This document shows, one piece after another, positions 17,494 through 25,970 of a DNA stretch of 64,000 bases. A program made the translations under genes and the position numbers. The DNA is from an uncultured Sutterella sp. (lineage in GTDB: Bacteria; Pseudomonadota; Gammaproteobacteria; Burkholderiales; Burkholderiaceae_F), in the NCBI GenBank assembly GCA_905197905.1, contig CAJKAP010000003.1, positions 124,001-188,000 of the forward strand. The letters run 5' to 3'. Position 1 is the stretch's first letter, and each line of letters starts with the position of its first letter. The notes below the pieces were generated by a model. The model worked only from the letters and a program-made list of their open reading frames with translations, did not search any database and was not told where the DNA came from.

Positions 17494-17538
17494 AAAAGAG
17501 GGGGATACCGTGAACGTATCTCCCTTTTCTCGTTTTTT
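17494..17538 (+). terminator. Terminator between the FMN-binding gene and apbE
   Basis: A long stem including GATAC/GTATC and a G-rich/C-rich extension (about 13 bp with wobbles) is followed by CTCG and six T. It separates high-level transcription of the small gene from apbE. Confidence 0.8.
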
Positions 17539-17558
17539 ACCTCTGTGAAGGTTTATTC

Positions 17559-18680
17559 ATGTCTTTTGTGCGTCAAACATTGTTAGCTAGCCTGGTAGCA
17601 CTCGCGCTCGCGAGCGTCTCGGTGGCTAACGCAGAAGAAGCTAAGACCACGACCACCAGTGAGCCCAGTGAAGCCAACGTCGCCACGATTCAATCCGAAG
17701 GCGAAAACCGCTTTGCGGTCACGCTCAATACCATGCACATGGGGACCATTATCAACATCAAGACCTATGGGAAAACGAGCGAAGAAGCGCAACGTTTTGC
17801 CCAGAAGGCTGATGAACTCGCTGGCGAATACGATGACCTCTTAACGGTGCATCGCGATAGCCCTCTCAATCAAGTGAACGTGCACTCGGGAGAAAAAGTG
17901 CCCGTTCCTGCAAAGATTGCTGAACTCGTGCGCCGCTCGGTAGAACTCGCCGCTGAGAGCGATGGCGCATTTGAACCGACGATTGGTGCGTTGGTAAACG
18001 TCTGGAAGATTGGTTTCGGTGGGGAACATGTCCCGTCTTCTGAAGCCATTCGTGAGGCGGTTAAAACGATTGACTACCGTAAAGTTGTCGTCGGTAAGCT
18101 CGACGATGGGCAAGATTACGTCCAGATTGCTAAGGGGCAGAGTTTAGACTTGGGCGGCAGCGCCAAAGGCTATATCGGCCAGAAAATGCAAGAAGAGTTA
18201 GAAAAAGAAGGGATGACCCAAGGCGTTCTGAGTCTTGGTGGGAACATCATTACGATGGGGATGCGCCCAGATGGCACGCCCTGGCGTATTGGTCTTCAGC
18301 ACCCTGAAGAAGAACGTAACGCGTACTTTGGCTATATGCTTTCGAGCGATGAAAGCGTCATCACCTCTGGCGCATACGAGCGCTACTTTGTCGAAAATGG
18401 CAAGCGCTACGGGCATATTCTCGATGCGAAGACGGGGCAGCCTGTGAAGACGGACGTCGCGAGCGTCTCGATTGCTTCGAGAGACGGCACGGAAGCTGAC
18501 GGCCTTTGCACCGCATTTTTTGCGATGGGCTGGGAAAAAGCGATGGACTTCTTAAAGAAGCGCCCTGACTTGAAAGTGGTGCTTTTGAACGCTGATATGA
18601 AAACCATTGCCTTGACGCCTGCTGCAAAGAAAGTTTTTGTCTTAACTGACAAAGAAATGACGGAAAAAGTCGTGGAATAA
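17559..18680 (+). CDS. apbE: FAD:protein FMN transferase ApbE
   Basis: ApbE cleaves FAD and attaches FMN to a Thr of target flavoproteins outside the cytoplasm. The 373 residues begin with a signal peptide (hydrophobic core to about residue 25, ending VANA); no lipobox cysteine is seen, so it is probably soluble periplasmic and not a lipoprotein. Family motifs include SLDLGGSAKGYIG (residues about 190), GVLSLGGNI, ITSGAYERYF, HILDAKTGQPV and SRDGTEADGLCTAFFAMG with the Mg-binding Asp/Thr. Its likely target is the FMN-binding protein encoded immediately upstream. Confidence 0.95.
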   Translation: MSFVRQTLLASLVALALASVSVANAEEAKTTTTSEPSEANVATIQSEGENRFAVTLNTMHMGTIINIKTYGKTSEEAQRFAQKADELAGEYDDLLTVHRDSPLNQVNVHSGEKVPVPAKIAELVRRSVELAAESDGAFEPTIGALVNVWKIGFGGEHVPSSEAIREAVKTIDYRKVVVGKLDDGQDYVQIAKGQSLDLGGSAKGYIGQKMQEELEKEGMTQGVLSLGGNIITMGMRPDGTPWRIGLQHPEEERNAYFGYMLSSDESVITSGAYERYFVENGKRYGHILDAKTGQPVKTDVASVSIASRDGTEADGLCTAFFAMGWEKAMDFLKKRPDLKVVLLNADMKTIALTPAAKKVFVLTDKEMTEKVVE

Positions 18681-18707
18681 TTCTGGGCGTCAAGCTTGAA
18701 AAAACGA

Positions 18708-18752
18708 GAGATCACATTCGGTTCGTAAAAAGCCAGTGTGGTCTCTTTTTTT
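18708..18752 (+). terminator. Terminator after apbE
   Basis: A 9-bp stem (18708-18716 with 18737-18745, one G-U pair) is directly followed by seven T. Confidence 0.85.
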
Positions 18753-18858
18753 CATCTTCTCACGCCCTCAAAGTGTGTTAGATTAATTAAACTTGACTGA
18801 GTCTATCTTGAGTGCGCACGGCGCACCTTTTTCTTTTCCCTTTTAGGATTCATTCCTC

Positions 18859-21800
18859 ATGACCGAACCGAGATTTGTCCACCTTCGAATGCATACTGAA
18901 TACTCTGTGACAGACGGGATCACACGCATTGACCCCGCGATTCACCAGGTAGCAGCAGATGGCGGTGTGGCGCTCGGCATCACTGACCTGATGAATGTCT
19001 TCGGGGGGCTTCGCTTTTATACGCACGCTCAAGCTGCAGGTTTAAAGCCTGTGATGGGGTGCGATATTAAGGTGAAAAACCCAGGTTTCCCAGACAATCC
19101 TTACCGCATGGCGCTCCTCTGTATGAATCACACGGGATATCACTCGTTGTGTGAACTCTTGACGCGTGCCTTTTTAAGTAAGGACGATGAGTATCGCGGT
19201 CAGATTGAAGAGGCGTGGTTTGATGAAGAGGGCGCAACCGAAGGATTGATTCTTTTAACGGGTGGTCCAGATGGTCGCTTGGGTCGATTGATTTCCCTAG
19301 GGATGGAAAAAACGGGTCCTGCGGAACTCGCCCAATGGGCAGAACGCTTCCCCGGTCGACTCTATGTCGAACTCCAGCGCGCAGGGCGTCCCAACGATGA
19401 ATCGATTGTGCGCTTTTTGGCGAATTTGGCGGCTGAGGCTAAGCTCCCGGTCGTTGCCACGCACCCCATTCAGTTCTTAAAGAAAGAAGACTTTGAAGCG
19501 CATGAAGTGCGTTGCTGCATCGCAGAAGGCTATACGCTCTCAGATCCCCGCCGCGAAAAACGCTACAGTGCGGAGCAGTACTTAAAGAGCGAAGAAGAGA
19601 TGTGTGCGCTTTTCGCGGATATCCCTTCAGCCCTCGCCAATAGCGTAGAAATCGCGAAACGCTGCAATTTGGACGGCGTCTTGAGTAAGCCTCAGCTCCC
19701 TCACTTCCCCACACCAGAAGGCATGACGCTTGATGACTATATGGATCATCTGGCGCATGAGGGGTTAGATAAGCGCTTAGCGTTCCTCTATCCAGACGAA
19801 AAAGAGCGCGAAGAAAAGCGTCCACAGTACGAAGAGCGCTTGCAGTATGAATTAGGCATCATCAAGAAGATGCAGTTCCCTGGCTACTTCTTGATCGTGC
19901 AAGACTTTATCAATTGGTCGAAAACGCATGGCGTGCCCGTGGGCCCCGGGCGAGGCTCGGGTGCTGGGTCGCTTGTGGCTTATTCGCTTGGGATTACCGA
20001 CTTGGATCCCTTGAAGTACGACCTCCTTTTTGAACGTTTCTTGAACCCAGAACGTGTGTCCATGCCTGACTTTGACGTGGACTTTTGCCAGTACAACCGT
20101 GACCGTACGATTGAGTACGTGAAGGATACCTATGGTGCTGACGCCGTGAGTCAGATTGCCACTTTTGGTACTTTGGGTGCTAAGGCGGTGGTGCGCGACG
20201 TGGGTCGCGTGCTCAATATGCCGTTTGGTAAGGTGGACCGTCTCTCGAAGATGATTCCAGCGATTCCAGGGAAAAACGTCACGCTTCAGGAAACGCTTGA
20301 TACCGTTCCCGAATTTAAAGAAGCCACGGAAACCGATGAGCAATATAAAGAGCTCCTCCGTTTGGCCAAACCCTTGGAAGGTGTCACGCGTAACCTCGGG
20401 ATGCACGCTGGGGGCGTTTTGATTGCGCCAGGGAAATTGACGGACTTTTGCCCCCTTTATAACTCGGACGGTGCGCCAGAAAACACCATTAGTCAGTACG
20501 ACAAGAAAGACGTGGAAAACGTGGGTCTGGTGAAGTTCGACTTCTTGGGGTTAACGACGCTCTCGATTCTGCAAAAAGCCAAAGAATATATTGATGCCCT
20601 GAATCCTGGCACCGACTTTGAACTTGAGCGTATCCCTATTGACGATAAGGAAACGTACGACTGCTTCCAAAAAGGCAACACCGTTGCGATCTTCCAGTTT
20701 GAATCCCCAGGGATGCGTAATTTGCTACGCGACGCAAAGCCAGATTGCCTAGAAGACTTGGTGGCTTTGAACGCCCTCTATCGCCCGGGTCCAATGGATC
20801 TGATTCCAGACTACATTGATCGTAAGTTTGGTAGGCAAGAAGTGACCTACCTGGACGATCGTATGGAGCCTGTGCTTCGTGAGACCTACGGCATTATGGT
20901 CTATCAGGAACAGGTGATGCGTGTGGCGCAGGTTGTGGGCGGCTACTCGCTGGGTGGCGCAGACTTGCTCCGCCGCGCCATGGGTAAGAAAAACGTCGAG
21001 GAAATGAAACGTCAGCGTGCTGTCTTTGTGAAGGGCGCGGGCGAGCGTGGCGTGAAAGAAAGTGTCGCCACGGAAATCTTCGACTTGATGGAAAAGTTCG
21101 CGGGCTACGGCTTTAATAAGTCGCACGCGGCTGCTTACTCCTATGTGGCCTATCAGACCGCTTACTTGAAGGTGCACCATACCGCCGCCTTTATGGCAGC
21201 TAACTTATGTATGGTGATGGATCAGGCGGAAAAGATGAAGGCATTGCTTGACGATGCGAAAGCTAACGGCGTTAGCATCCTGCCTCCTGACATCAATAAG
21301 TCCGACTGGTTCTTCACGGCTCCTGACGCTAAGCACATTCGCTTTGGCTTAGGTGGCATCAAAAATATGGGTCAGCAGCAAATTGAACAGATTATGCAAA
21401 GCCGTAAGGAAGAAGGGCCTTTCAAGGATATCTTCGACTTAACGGCGCGCGTGCCAAGTATTTCAGCGCGCTCCTTGGAGCAGCTTATTCGTGCTGGCGC
21501 TTTTGATTCGATTGACCTCAACCGTGGTCGCCTCTTTGGGAATGTGAAGCAAGCCGTGACCGCAGGACAAACGGTGGCGGCAAGCGCTGGTCAAAGTAGC
21601 CTTTTTGGCGAAGCTGAAGAGGAAGAACGCGTGGTCAATTGGGTGGATGCACCGTCGTGGGCGGGTCCTCGTCAATTGCAAGAAGAAAAGGCTGCATTGG
21701 GCTTCTGGCTCTCTGGCCATATGTTTGACTACTACGCCAAAGAAGTGAAGCACTTTAAGACGACGCCCTTGCAGAAGGTCGCAGCGCTTCAAGCGCCTAA

Positions 21801-22311
21801 GGGCGGGATGGAACTCCGTATTGCAGGGATTGTTACCGATACGCGTGTTATTCAAGGCAAGAAAGGCCGCTTTGGCGCAGTGATGCTCGACGATGGAGAG
21901 TCGTCCCTTGAAGTGAGTTGCTTCTCGGAAGTGTGGGAGAAATATCGCACGCTCTTTGAAGTCGACAATCTCGTTTGCTTACGAGTCCACGTGCGTTGGA
22001 ATGAGTTCCGTAAAGCCAATAGCATCAGCGTGGTTGATGCAATGGGGATTGAAACCTTCCGTGAACGCACTGCTGAACATATCATGCTTGATGTAGAGGC
22101 CTGCTCCAATGAAGACTTTGAGGAATTAAAGACCATCGTGAGCGAAGCGAGCGCTGATTCAGGCTTAAATGTGGGGGTTACCATTCGCTCGAAAGATTTG
22201 ATGGGGACGCTTTATTTGCCTGTGACAGTTCGCGCTTCGGACGAGGTGATTGAACAGTTTGCACAGCTCAAGGGCGTCACAGCTTCTCACGTGGCATACC
22301 CTGAGAGATAA
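18859..22311 (+). CDS. dnaE: DNA polymerase III alpha subunit
   Basis: The catalytic subunit of the replicative polymerase, 1150 residues as usual. The N-terminal PHP domain starts FVHLRMHTEYSVTDG and includes GITDLMNVFG. The palm has PGRGSGAGSLVAY and the catalytic aspartates in MPDFDVDFCQ (about residue 400). Fingers and beta-binding regions follow, with MVYQEQVM and FNKSHAAAYS. An OB fold near residues 980-1060 (LRIAGIVTDTRV) and a C-terminal domain complete it. Transcribed alone, about 180 bp after the apbE terminator region. Confidence 0.98.
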   Translation: MTEPRFVHLRMHTEYSVTDGITRIDPAIHQVAADGGVALGITDLMNVFGGLRFYTHAQAAGLKPVMGCDIKVKNPGFPDNPYRMALLCMNHTGYHSLCELLTRAFLSKDDEYRGQIEEAWFDEEGATEGLILLTGGPDGRLGRLISLGMEKTGPAELAQWAERFPGRLYVELQRAGRPNDESIVRFLANLAAEAKLPVVATHPIQFLKKEDFEAHEVRCCIAEGYTLSDPRREKRYSAEQYLKSEEEMCALFADIPSALANSVEIAKRCNLDGVLSKPQLPHFPTPEGMTLDDYMDHLAHEGLDKRLAFLYPDEKEREEKRPQYEERLQYELGIIKKMQFPGYFLIVQDFINWSKTHGVPVGPGRGSGAGSLVAYSLGITDLDPLKYDLLFERFLNPERVSMPDFDVDFCQYNRDRTIEYVKDTYGADAVSQIATFGTLGAKAVVRDVGRVLNMPFGKVDRLSKMIPAIPGKNVTLQETLDTVPEFKEATETDEQYKELLRLAKPLEGVTRNLGMHAGGVLIAPGKLTDFCPLYNSDGAPENTISQYDKKDVENVGLVKFDFLGLTTLSILQKAKEYIDALNPGTDFELERIPIDDKETYDCFQKGNTVAIFQFESPGMRNLLRDAKPDCLEDLVALNALYRPGPMDLIPDYIDRKFGRQEVTYLDDRMEPVLRETYGIMVYQEQVMRVAQVVGGYSLGGADLLRRAMGKKNVEEMKRQRAVFVKGAGERGVKESVATEIFDLMEKFAGYGFNKSHAAAYSYVAYQTAYLKVHHTAAFMAANLCMVMDQAEKMKALLDDAKANGVSILPPDINKSDWFFTAPDAKHIRFGLGGIKNMGQQQIEQIMQSRKEEGPFKDIFDLTARVPSISARSLEQLIRAGAFDSIDLNRGRLFGNVKQAVTAGQTVAASAGQSSLFGEAEEEERVVNWVDAPSWAGPRQLQEEKAALGFWLSGHMFDYYAKEVKHFKTTPLQKVAALQAPKGGMELRIAGIVTDTRVIQGKKGRFGAVMLDDGESSLEVSCFSEVWEKYRTLFEVDNLVCLRVHVRWNEFRKANSISVVDAMGIETFRERTAEHIMLDVEACSNEDFEELKTIVSEASADSGLNVGVTIRSKDLMGTLYLPVTVRASDEVIEQFAQLKGVTASHVAYPER

Positions 22312-22389
22312 GGGCATTGCGCCTTGATACAATAAGAGGAATTCACATTCCATTGAGTTATTCGCACCGTTTTTTGGAGGTTAGAGACA

Positions 22390-24279
22390 ATGGCGGTAGA
22401 CAAATCATCGATTAAAGGACTCCCTGAAGGAGCACTTCTCCAAGCAGGGAAAGTGCGCAAGGTATACGTCAAAGTGCCCGTTAAAGGGAGCGACAAAGAG
22501 TTTGTGCGCGACTATATCGGGGAAGTGATCGATGCCGTCTATGTGCCGTATGAAAAAGCGGCTCCCAAGAAAGCGAAGAAGGCAGCGCCTAAGGCTGAGA
22601 AGAAAGCTGAAAAGAAGACGGAAAAGAAACCTGCAGCTAAACCTGCGAAAGCCAAGGCGGTGAAGGCGAAAGCTGAGAAGGCTGAGAAGACTGAGAAGGC
22701 TGAAAAAGTCGCTAAGCCGAAGAAAGCCGAAAAGAAGGTTGAGAAAAAGGCTGAAGAGAAGGTTGAGAAGAAACCCGCGAAAAAGGCAGAAGAAAAGCCC
22801 GCGAAGGCGGAAGTTGCGCCAGAAAAGACTGCGAAAAAGCCCGCTCCTCGAAAAGTGATTCCGATTGCGCATCCGCTTCCCGTCTTTAAGAAGTGGGACG
22901 ATAAGATGGTGAATCAATTGCTGGACGACGGCTACATCGAAGAAGCCGCTCAGCTCGTGATGAATGGGAACCCTTCTGTCATTCCTCGTGGTTTTGTAGA
23001 GCTCTTCCGCTTCTTTAGTGAAAACTCCACCTGGGCTCGCGTGATCAAGGATCACTTTGGCGAATATGCTCAAGGCGTGATGGGGGCGGCGAACTACTAT
23101 TTCTTAAATAGCTGGCGTCACCTTGGCGAATACTCTGATTTCCGTGCGATTGTGCCGGGCGCGACGATGCCCTTAGAAAAGTTGGGGGCACGTCTCGAAA
23201 AAATCCGCAAAGAAAAGGTCACCAAGCGCGACCGTATGGGACGTAACTACATCGTGCAGGTTTTCCACGGTGAAAACATGGACGTGGGTCTTTGCGAACA
23301 TCCCTTCTTCGTCAATATCTTTGATATCGCGAATCAGTCGAGCGTCGCGGGTTACACCGTGGTGCAAGAAAACGCGGAAAGTATTCCTGGGTCTTTGGAC
23401 TTAGTGGAAACCGCGGTTGATCAACTGCTCAACACGGGTTCCATCCTCAAAGGGGCAAGCCCCTTGTTGACACTTGATGCAAATGCCTACTCTTTGGCAG
23501 AAGCAATGCAGTTGGGGAAAAACAATATTCGCTCCTTGACCTTCCTCTGCGCAGCTGACTTAGGCAACGCCGATGTGCAAGCGCTGATTGATAAAGCCGC
23601 GCCTCGCTTAAAAGCAGAAGCCGCGCGTGGTCACGGTAAGTACGCAAGCGTTACCGTACCGCTCAACGACCCCGCAAAGATTCAAGCGCATATTTTCTTG
23701 AGTACGGATGCCGCGGTGCGCGATCGTGTGGCAAAAGAATTTGCCGCCAACCTTCGCAACTTTGAAACGATGACGCCGTTGAGTCGCATTCAAAGCGATT
23801 GGCGTCGCTTCTTTGTGCTCGACAAGAATGGGAACATCATCTCTCGCCGTGAAGAGATGATTGAAGCCTATCGCCGTCAGGCTGGACATTGGGTGCTTTT
23901 GACAAACGGTGTGCCAGACGCGCAGCTTGCGATGAATCTCTACAGCTTTGCCTATGATCAGCAAAGCGTGGTAACGGGGTTCTGCCGTGCAGCTTATGGC
24001 GAGCTTCCCCGTCATCCGATGTTGGACGACCCGAAGGCACTCGTGGCGATGGTGAACACCATGGTGGCCTTCTCGGTCTTCACGCACAATAGTTTGGATA
24101 AGAAGATGAATGGCACCGAGCTCTACCGTCAGGTAAGTCTCTACGATGCATTCCGCTTCATGATGAGCTATGCCCTGATGCGCCACGAAGATGGTACCTT
24201 CTTCAATATGGTTGGACCAGAAGGGAAGCGCTTCTTGAAGGCCTTAGGGCTTGATGCGAAGGACCGTGTGCACGACTAA
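22390..24279 (+). CDS. Lys/Ala-rich protein with a degenerate IS1634/IS4-like transposase fold
   Basis: Not a family I can name. Residues 1-55 form a small beta-type domain (LPEGALLQAGKVRKVYV, then DYIGEVID). Residues about 55-155 are a Lys/Ala/Glu/Pro tail, probably disordered or nucleic-acid binding. Residues 155-629 follow the order of IS1634/IS4 DDE transposases: GYTVVQENAESIPGSLDLV, then LLTLDANAYSLAEAM where the second Asp stands, then GHWVLLTNGVPDAQ before a helical end. The usual YxxR..IE..FR segment reads YDQQSVVTGFCRA, so the catalytic Glu is missing. It is full-length and begins after a good TTTGGAGG site. A domesticated, inactive transposase is my inference; no terminal repeats were seen. 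Confidence 0.7.
   Translation: MAVDKSSIKGLPEGALLQAGKVRKVYVKVPVKGSDKEFVRDYIGEVIDAVYVPYEKAAPKKAKKAAPKAEKKAEKKTEKKPAAKPAKAKAVKAKAEKAEKTEKAEKVAKPKKAEKKVEKKAEEKVEKKPAKKAEEKPAKAEVAPEKTAKKPAPRKVIPIAHPLPVFKKWDDKMVNQLLDDGYIEEAAQLVMNGNPSVIPRGFVELFRFFSENSTWARVIKDHFGEYAQGVMGAANYYFLNSWRHLGEYSDFRAIVPGATMPLEKLGARLEKIRKEKVTKRDRMGRNYIVQVFHGENMDVGLCEHPFFVNIFDIANQSSVAGYTVVQENAESIPGSLDLVETAVDQLLNTGSILKGASPLLTLDANAYSLAEAMQLGKNNIRSLTFLCAADLGNADVQALIDKAAPRLKAEAARGHGKYASVTVPLNDPAKIQAHIFLSTDAAVRDRVAKEFAANLRNFETMTPLSRIQSDWRRFFVLDKNGNIISRREEMIEAYRRQAGHWVLLTNGVPDAQLAMNLYSFAYDQQSVVTGFCRAAYGELPRHPMLDDPKALVAMVNTMVAFSVFTHNSLDKKMNGTELYRQVSLYDAFRFMMSYALMRHEDGTFFNMVGPEGKRFLKALGLDAKDRVHD
22549..22857 (+). repeat. Low-complexity Lys/Ala/Glu-coding tract
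   Basis: Imperfect short repeats built on GCTGAGAAG-type units encode the KAEK-rich linker of the protein at 22390-24279. Such tracts often vary in length between strains. Confidence 0.75.
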
Positions 24280-24290
24280 AAAAGAGAATA

Positions 24291-24326
24291 TGTGGGAGAG
24301 TTGACTGGTGAAGTTTCTCTCCCACA
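24291..24326 (+). other. Hairpin between the two transposase-like genes
   Basis: A 10-bp perfect stem TGTGGGAGAG/CTCTCCCACA (24291-24300 with 24317-24326) with a 16-base loop follows an A-run but no T-run follows it. It may be a weak terminator or a leader element of the next gene. Confidence 0.55.
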
Positions 24327-24422
24327 TGCACAAAGCCCCTTTCCTTTGTGCAACCAAGACCAAATTTCACAGAAATCCAGAGAAGAGAGAAACTCAAAAT
24401 CGTTCTCTTAAAAGGAAAGACC

Positions 24423-25841
24423 ATGGAAAGAAAACAAAGCTCACCACTTCCTTTTGAGCCTACCCGTGAACAGCTTAGAAAGCTTCCAGATGGAGTAGCT
24501 CTCACCTTTAGAGAAACGCTTCAGCGCACGAAAGCTGGTAGAGCTTACCGAGTCTGGGTGGCGGAATACTACGACAAAGAGAAAAAGCGCTACGTCTATA
24601 TCGGCAGTAAGCGTATGGAAGAACTCAAAGGATATCTCCTTAATCAGTTCGAAAAACATCCTCGTGAAAGAGTGATTTTTGAGCAACTCGATGTCGGTGG
24701 AATGGCCTCTGATAATGCAGGGACGGTGATTAAACATGGAACCCTAGAAGAGGATATGCCCAAAGCCTGGAAACGTTACGCCTATAAACGCTTCCCGCGC
24801 ATTAACCGTTGGCATATTCTGTCTAGCATTGTGATTTCGACATTGACTGATGGTAGTGATACCAAAACAATTGTGGAACATCTTCAAAAATACAAAAAGA
24901 AGTACCGAACAGTGTATTTCTACGGAAGAGATTGGCATGTTGACCAATTGACGGAAGAAGCGCTACAGCATTTCTTATCGCTTCACAAGGAAGATGGGTT
25001 TATCGACATTGATCGAGAAAGCTTTGAAAAGGTCGAGAGTGATCTGTACCACGAAGTGCTTGATGGTCCAGCACCTGTATCTGTTAACGATTCCATTATT
25101 TTTTCTTGCTACCAAAACCAGCCTTCCGATGCTTACCATCATTTGCTTTTAGGACTAGATCCAGAAACGGAGAATACTTTTATGCCGTTGATGTGGTTCT
25201 GGGGACTGAAGCTCAACCACTCGTTGGTGACGGCTAGAAAAGAAAATGCAGACTCCGAAATAGCCTATGCTGTACTGGAAGCAGGAGGAAACTATTGCTT
25301 TGAAGTGGGCGAAGGTGTGCTTTATGACGAAGTGAAGTCGTACTTCCGTCGACATATTCGCAAGGCAGGGAAAGCTATTCAATTTGACGCTCTCGATGAA
25401 GAGAAAATGGCGAGAGAGTATTGGTTGCTTCCTGCAAATAAATTCAAGAAAGAAAACCTTACCGCGTGGCCAGGTTTAGTGGGTGGTACGATTGTTGTGC
25501 TAGCTTCAACGAAACACGCCCGAAAGGATGAAGAGACAACCTATCAATATTTCCTCTCCTCTCTGGGTTTTGGAGACGAAAAAACAGAGAAAGCGCTGGA
25601 ATCGTCTTTGCGTAGCACGGTTTACACCGAAGAACCATCACCTTTCTTCTATGACATTTCGTGTGAATCAACCTATTTACAGTGCCGCGATCCTGCAAGA
25701 ATTGCTTTTGAAGTGAAACTCGAACTTCTTAGAAAAGAGCTAGGAGAGCAGTTCAAGTTTACGTTAGGCATGAAAGGTTTTGGATATTCAGACACGCCAC
25801 GAGCAATGATCACCTTTGAGAGAAAAATTAGACCAGAGTAG
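24423..25841 (+). CDS. Degenerate ISAs1-like transposase-fold protein
   Basis: A 472-residue protein with no name I know. The ATG at 24423 has AAAGGAAAG just upstream. The N-terminus (LPDGVALTFRETLQR, then RYVYIGSKR) resembles the small N-terminal domain of the preceding protein. The middle and end follow ISAs1/H-repeat transposases: GLKLNHSLVTARKEN in place of LKGALVTIDAMG, AVLEAGGNYCFEVGEG in place of IIEKGGDYVLALKGNQ, then LTAWPGLVGGTIVV and YQYFLSSLG as in WPGL and YYISSL. The catalytic Asp of the VTIDAMG motif is gone, and the HWxIEN segment reads LRSTVYTEEPSPFF. It is probably catalytically dead; the role is unknown. Confidence 0.65.
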   Translation: MERKQSSPLPFEPTREQLRKLPDGVALTFRETLQRTKAGRAYRVWVAEYYDKEKKRYVYIGSKRMEELKGYLLNQFEKHPRERVIFEQLDVGGMASDNAGTVIKHGTLEEDMPKAWKRYAYKRFPRINRWHILSSIVISTLTDGSDTKTIVEHLQKYKKKYRTVYFYGRDWHVDQLTEEALQHFLSLHKEDGFIDIDRESFEKVESDLYHEVLDGPAPVSVNDSIIFSCYQNQPSDAYHHLLLGLDPETENTFMPLMWFWGLKLNHSLVTARKENADSEIAYAVLEAGGNYCFEVGEGVLYDEVKSYFRRHIRKAGKAIQFDALDEEKMAREYWLLPANKFKKENLTAWPGLVGGTIVVLASTKHARKDEETTYQYFLSSLGFGDEKTEKALESSLRSTVYTEEPSPFFYDISCESTYLQCRDPARIAFEVKLELLRKELGEQFKFTLGMKGFGYSDTPRAMITFERKIRPE

Positions 25842-25908
25842 TTTTTTCGCCATTTGAGAAAATGACTACTGACATTGCCTCGTTTTTGTGAGAGACTATT
25901 CATTACAT

Positions 25909-25941
25909 AGCGAGACGGTTAAATCATCGTCTCGCTTCCTT
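25909..25941 (+). terminator. Terminator before the helicase-exonuclease gene
   Basis: A 9-bp perfect stem AGCGAGACG/CGTCTCGCT (25909-25917 with 25928-25936) is followed by TCCTTTA, about 70 bases after the upstream stop. Confidence 0.65.
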
Positions 25942-25970
25942 TAGAAGACCAACAACATAGAGACACTGCC

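Noticed and set aside
22549..22857. Short tandem units mistaken for a CRISPR-like array
   Set aside because: The units are codons of a Lys/Ala/Glu-rich protein segment within an open frame and have no regular spacer structure.
22312..25960. Intact insertion sequence carrying the two transposase-like genes
   Set aside because: No terminal inverted repeats or target duplications were found by eye, and the catalytic residues are missing in both proteins.
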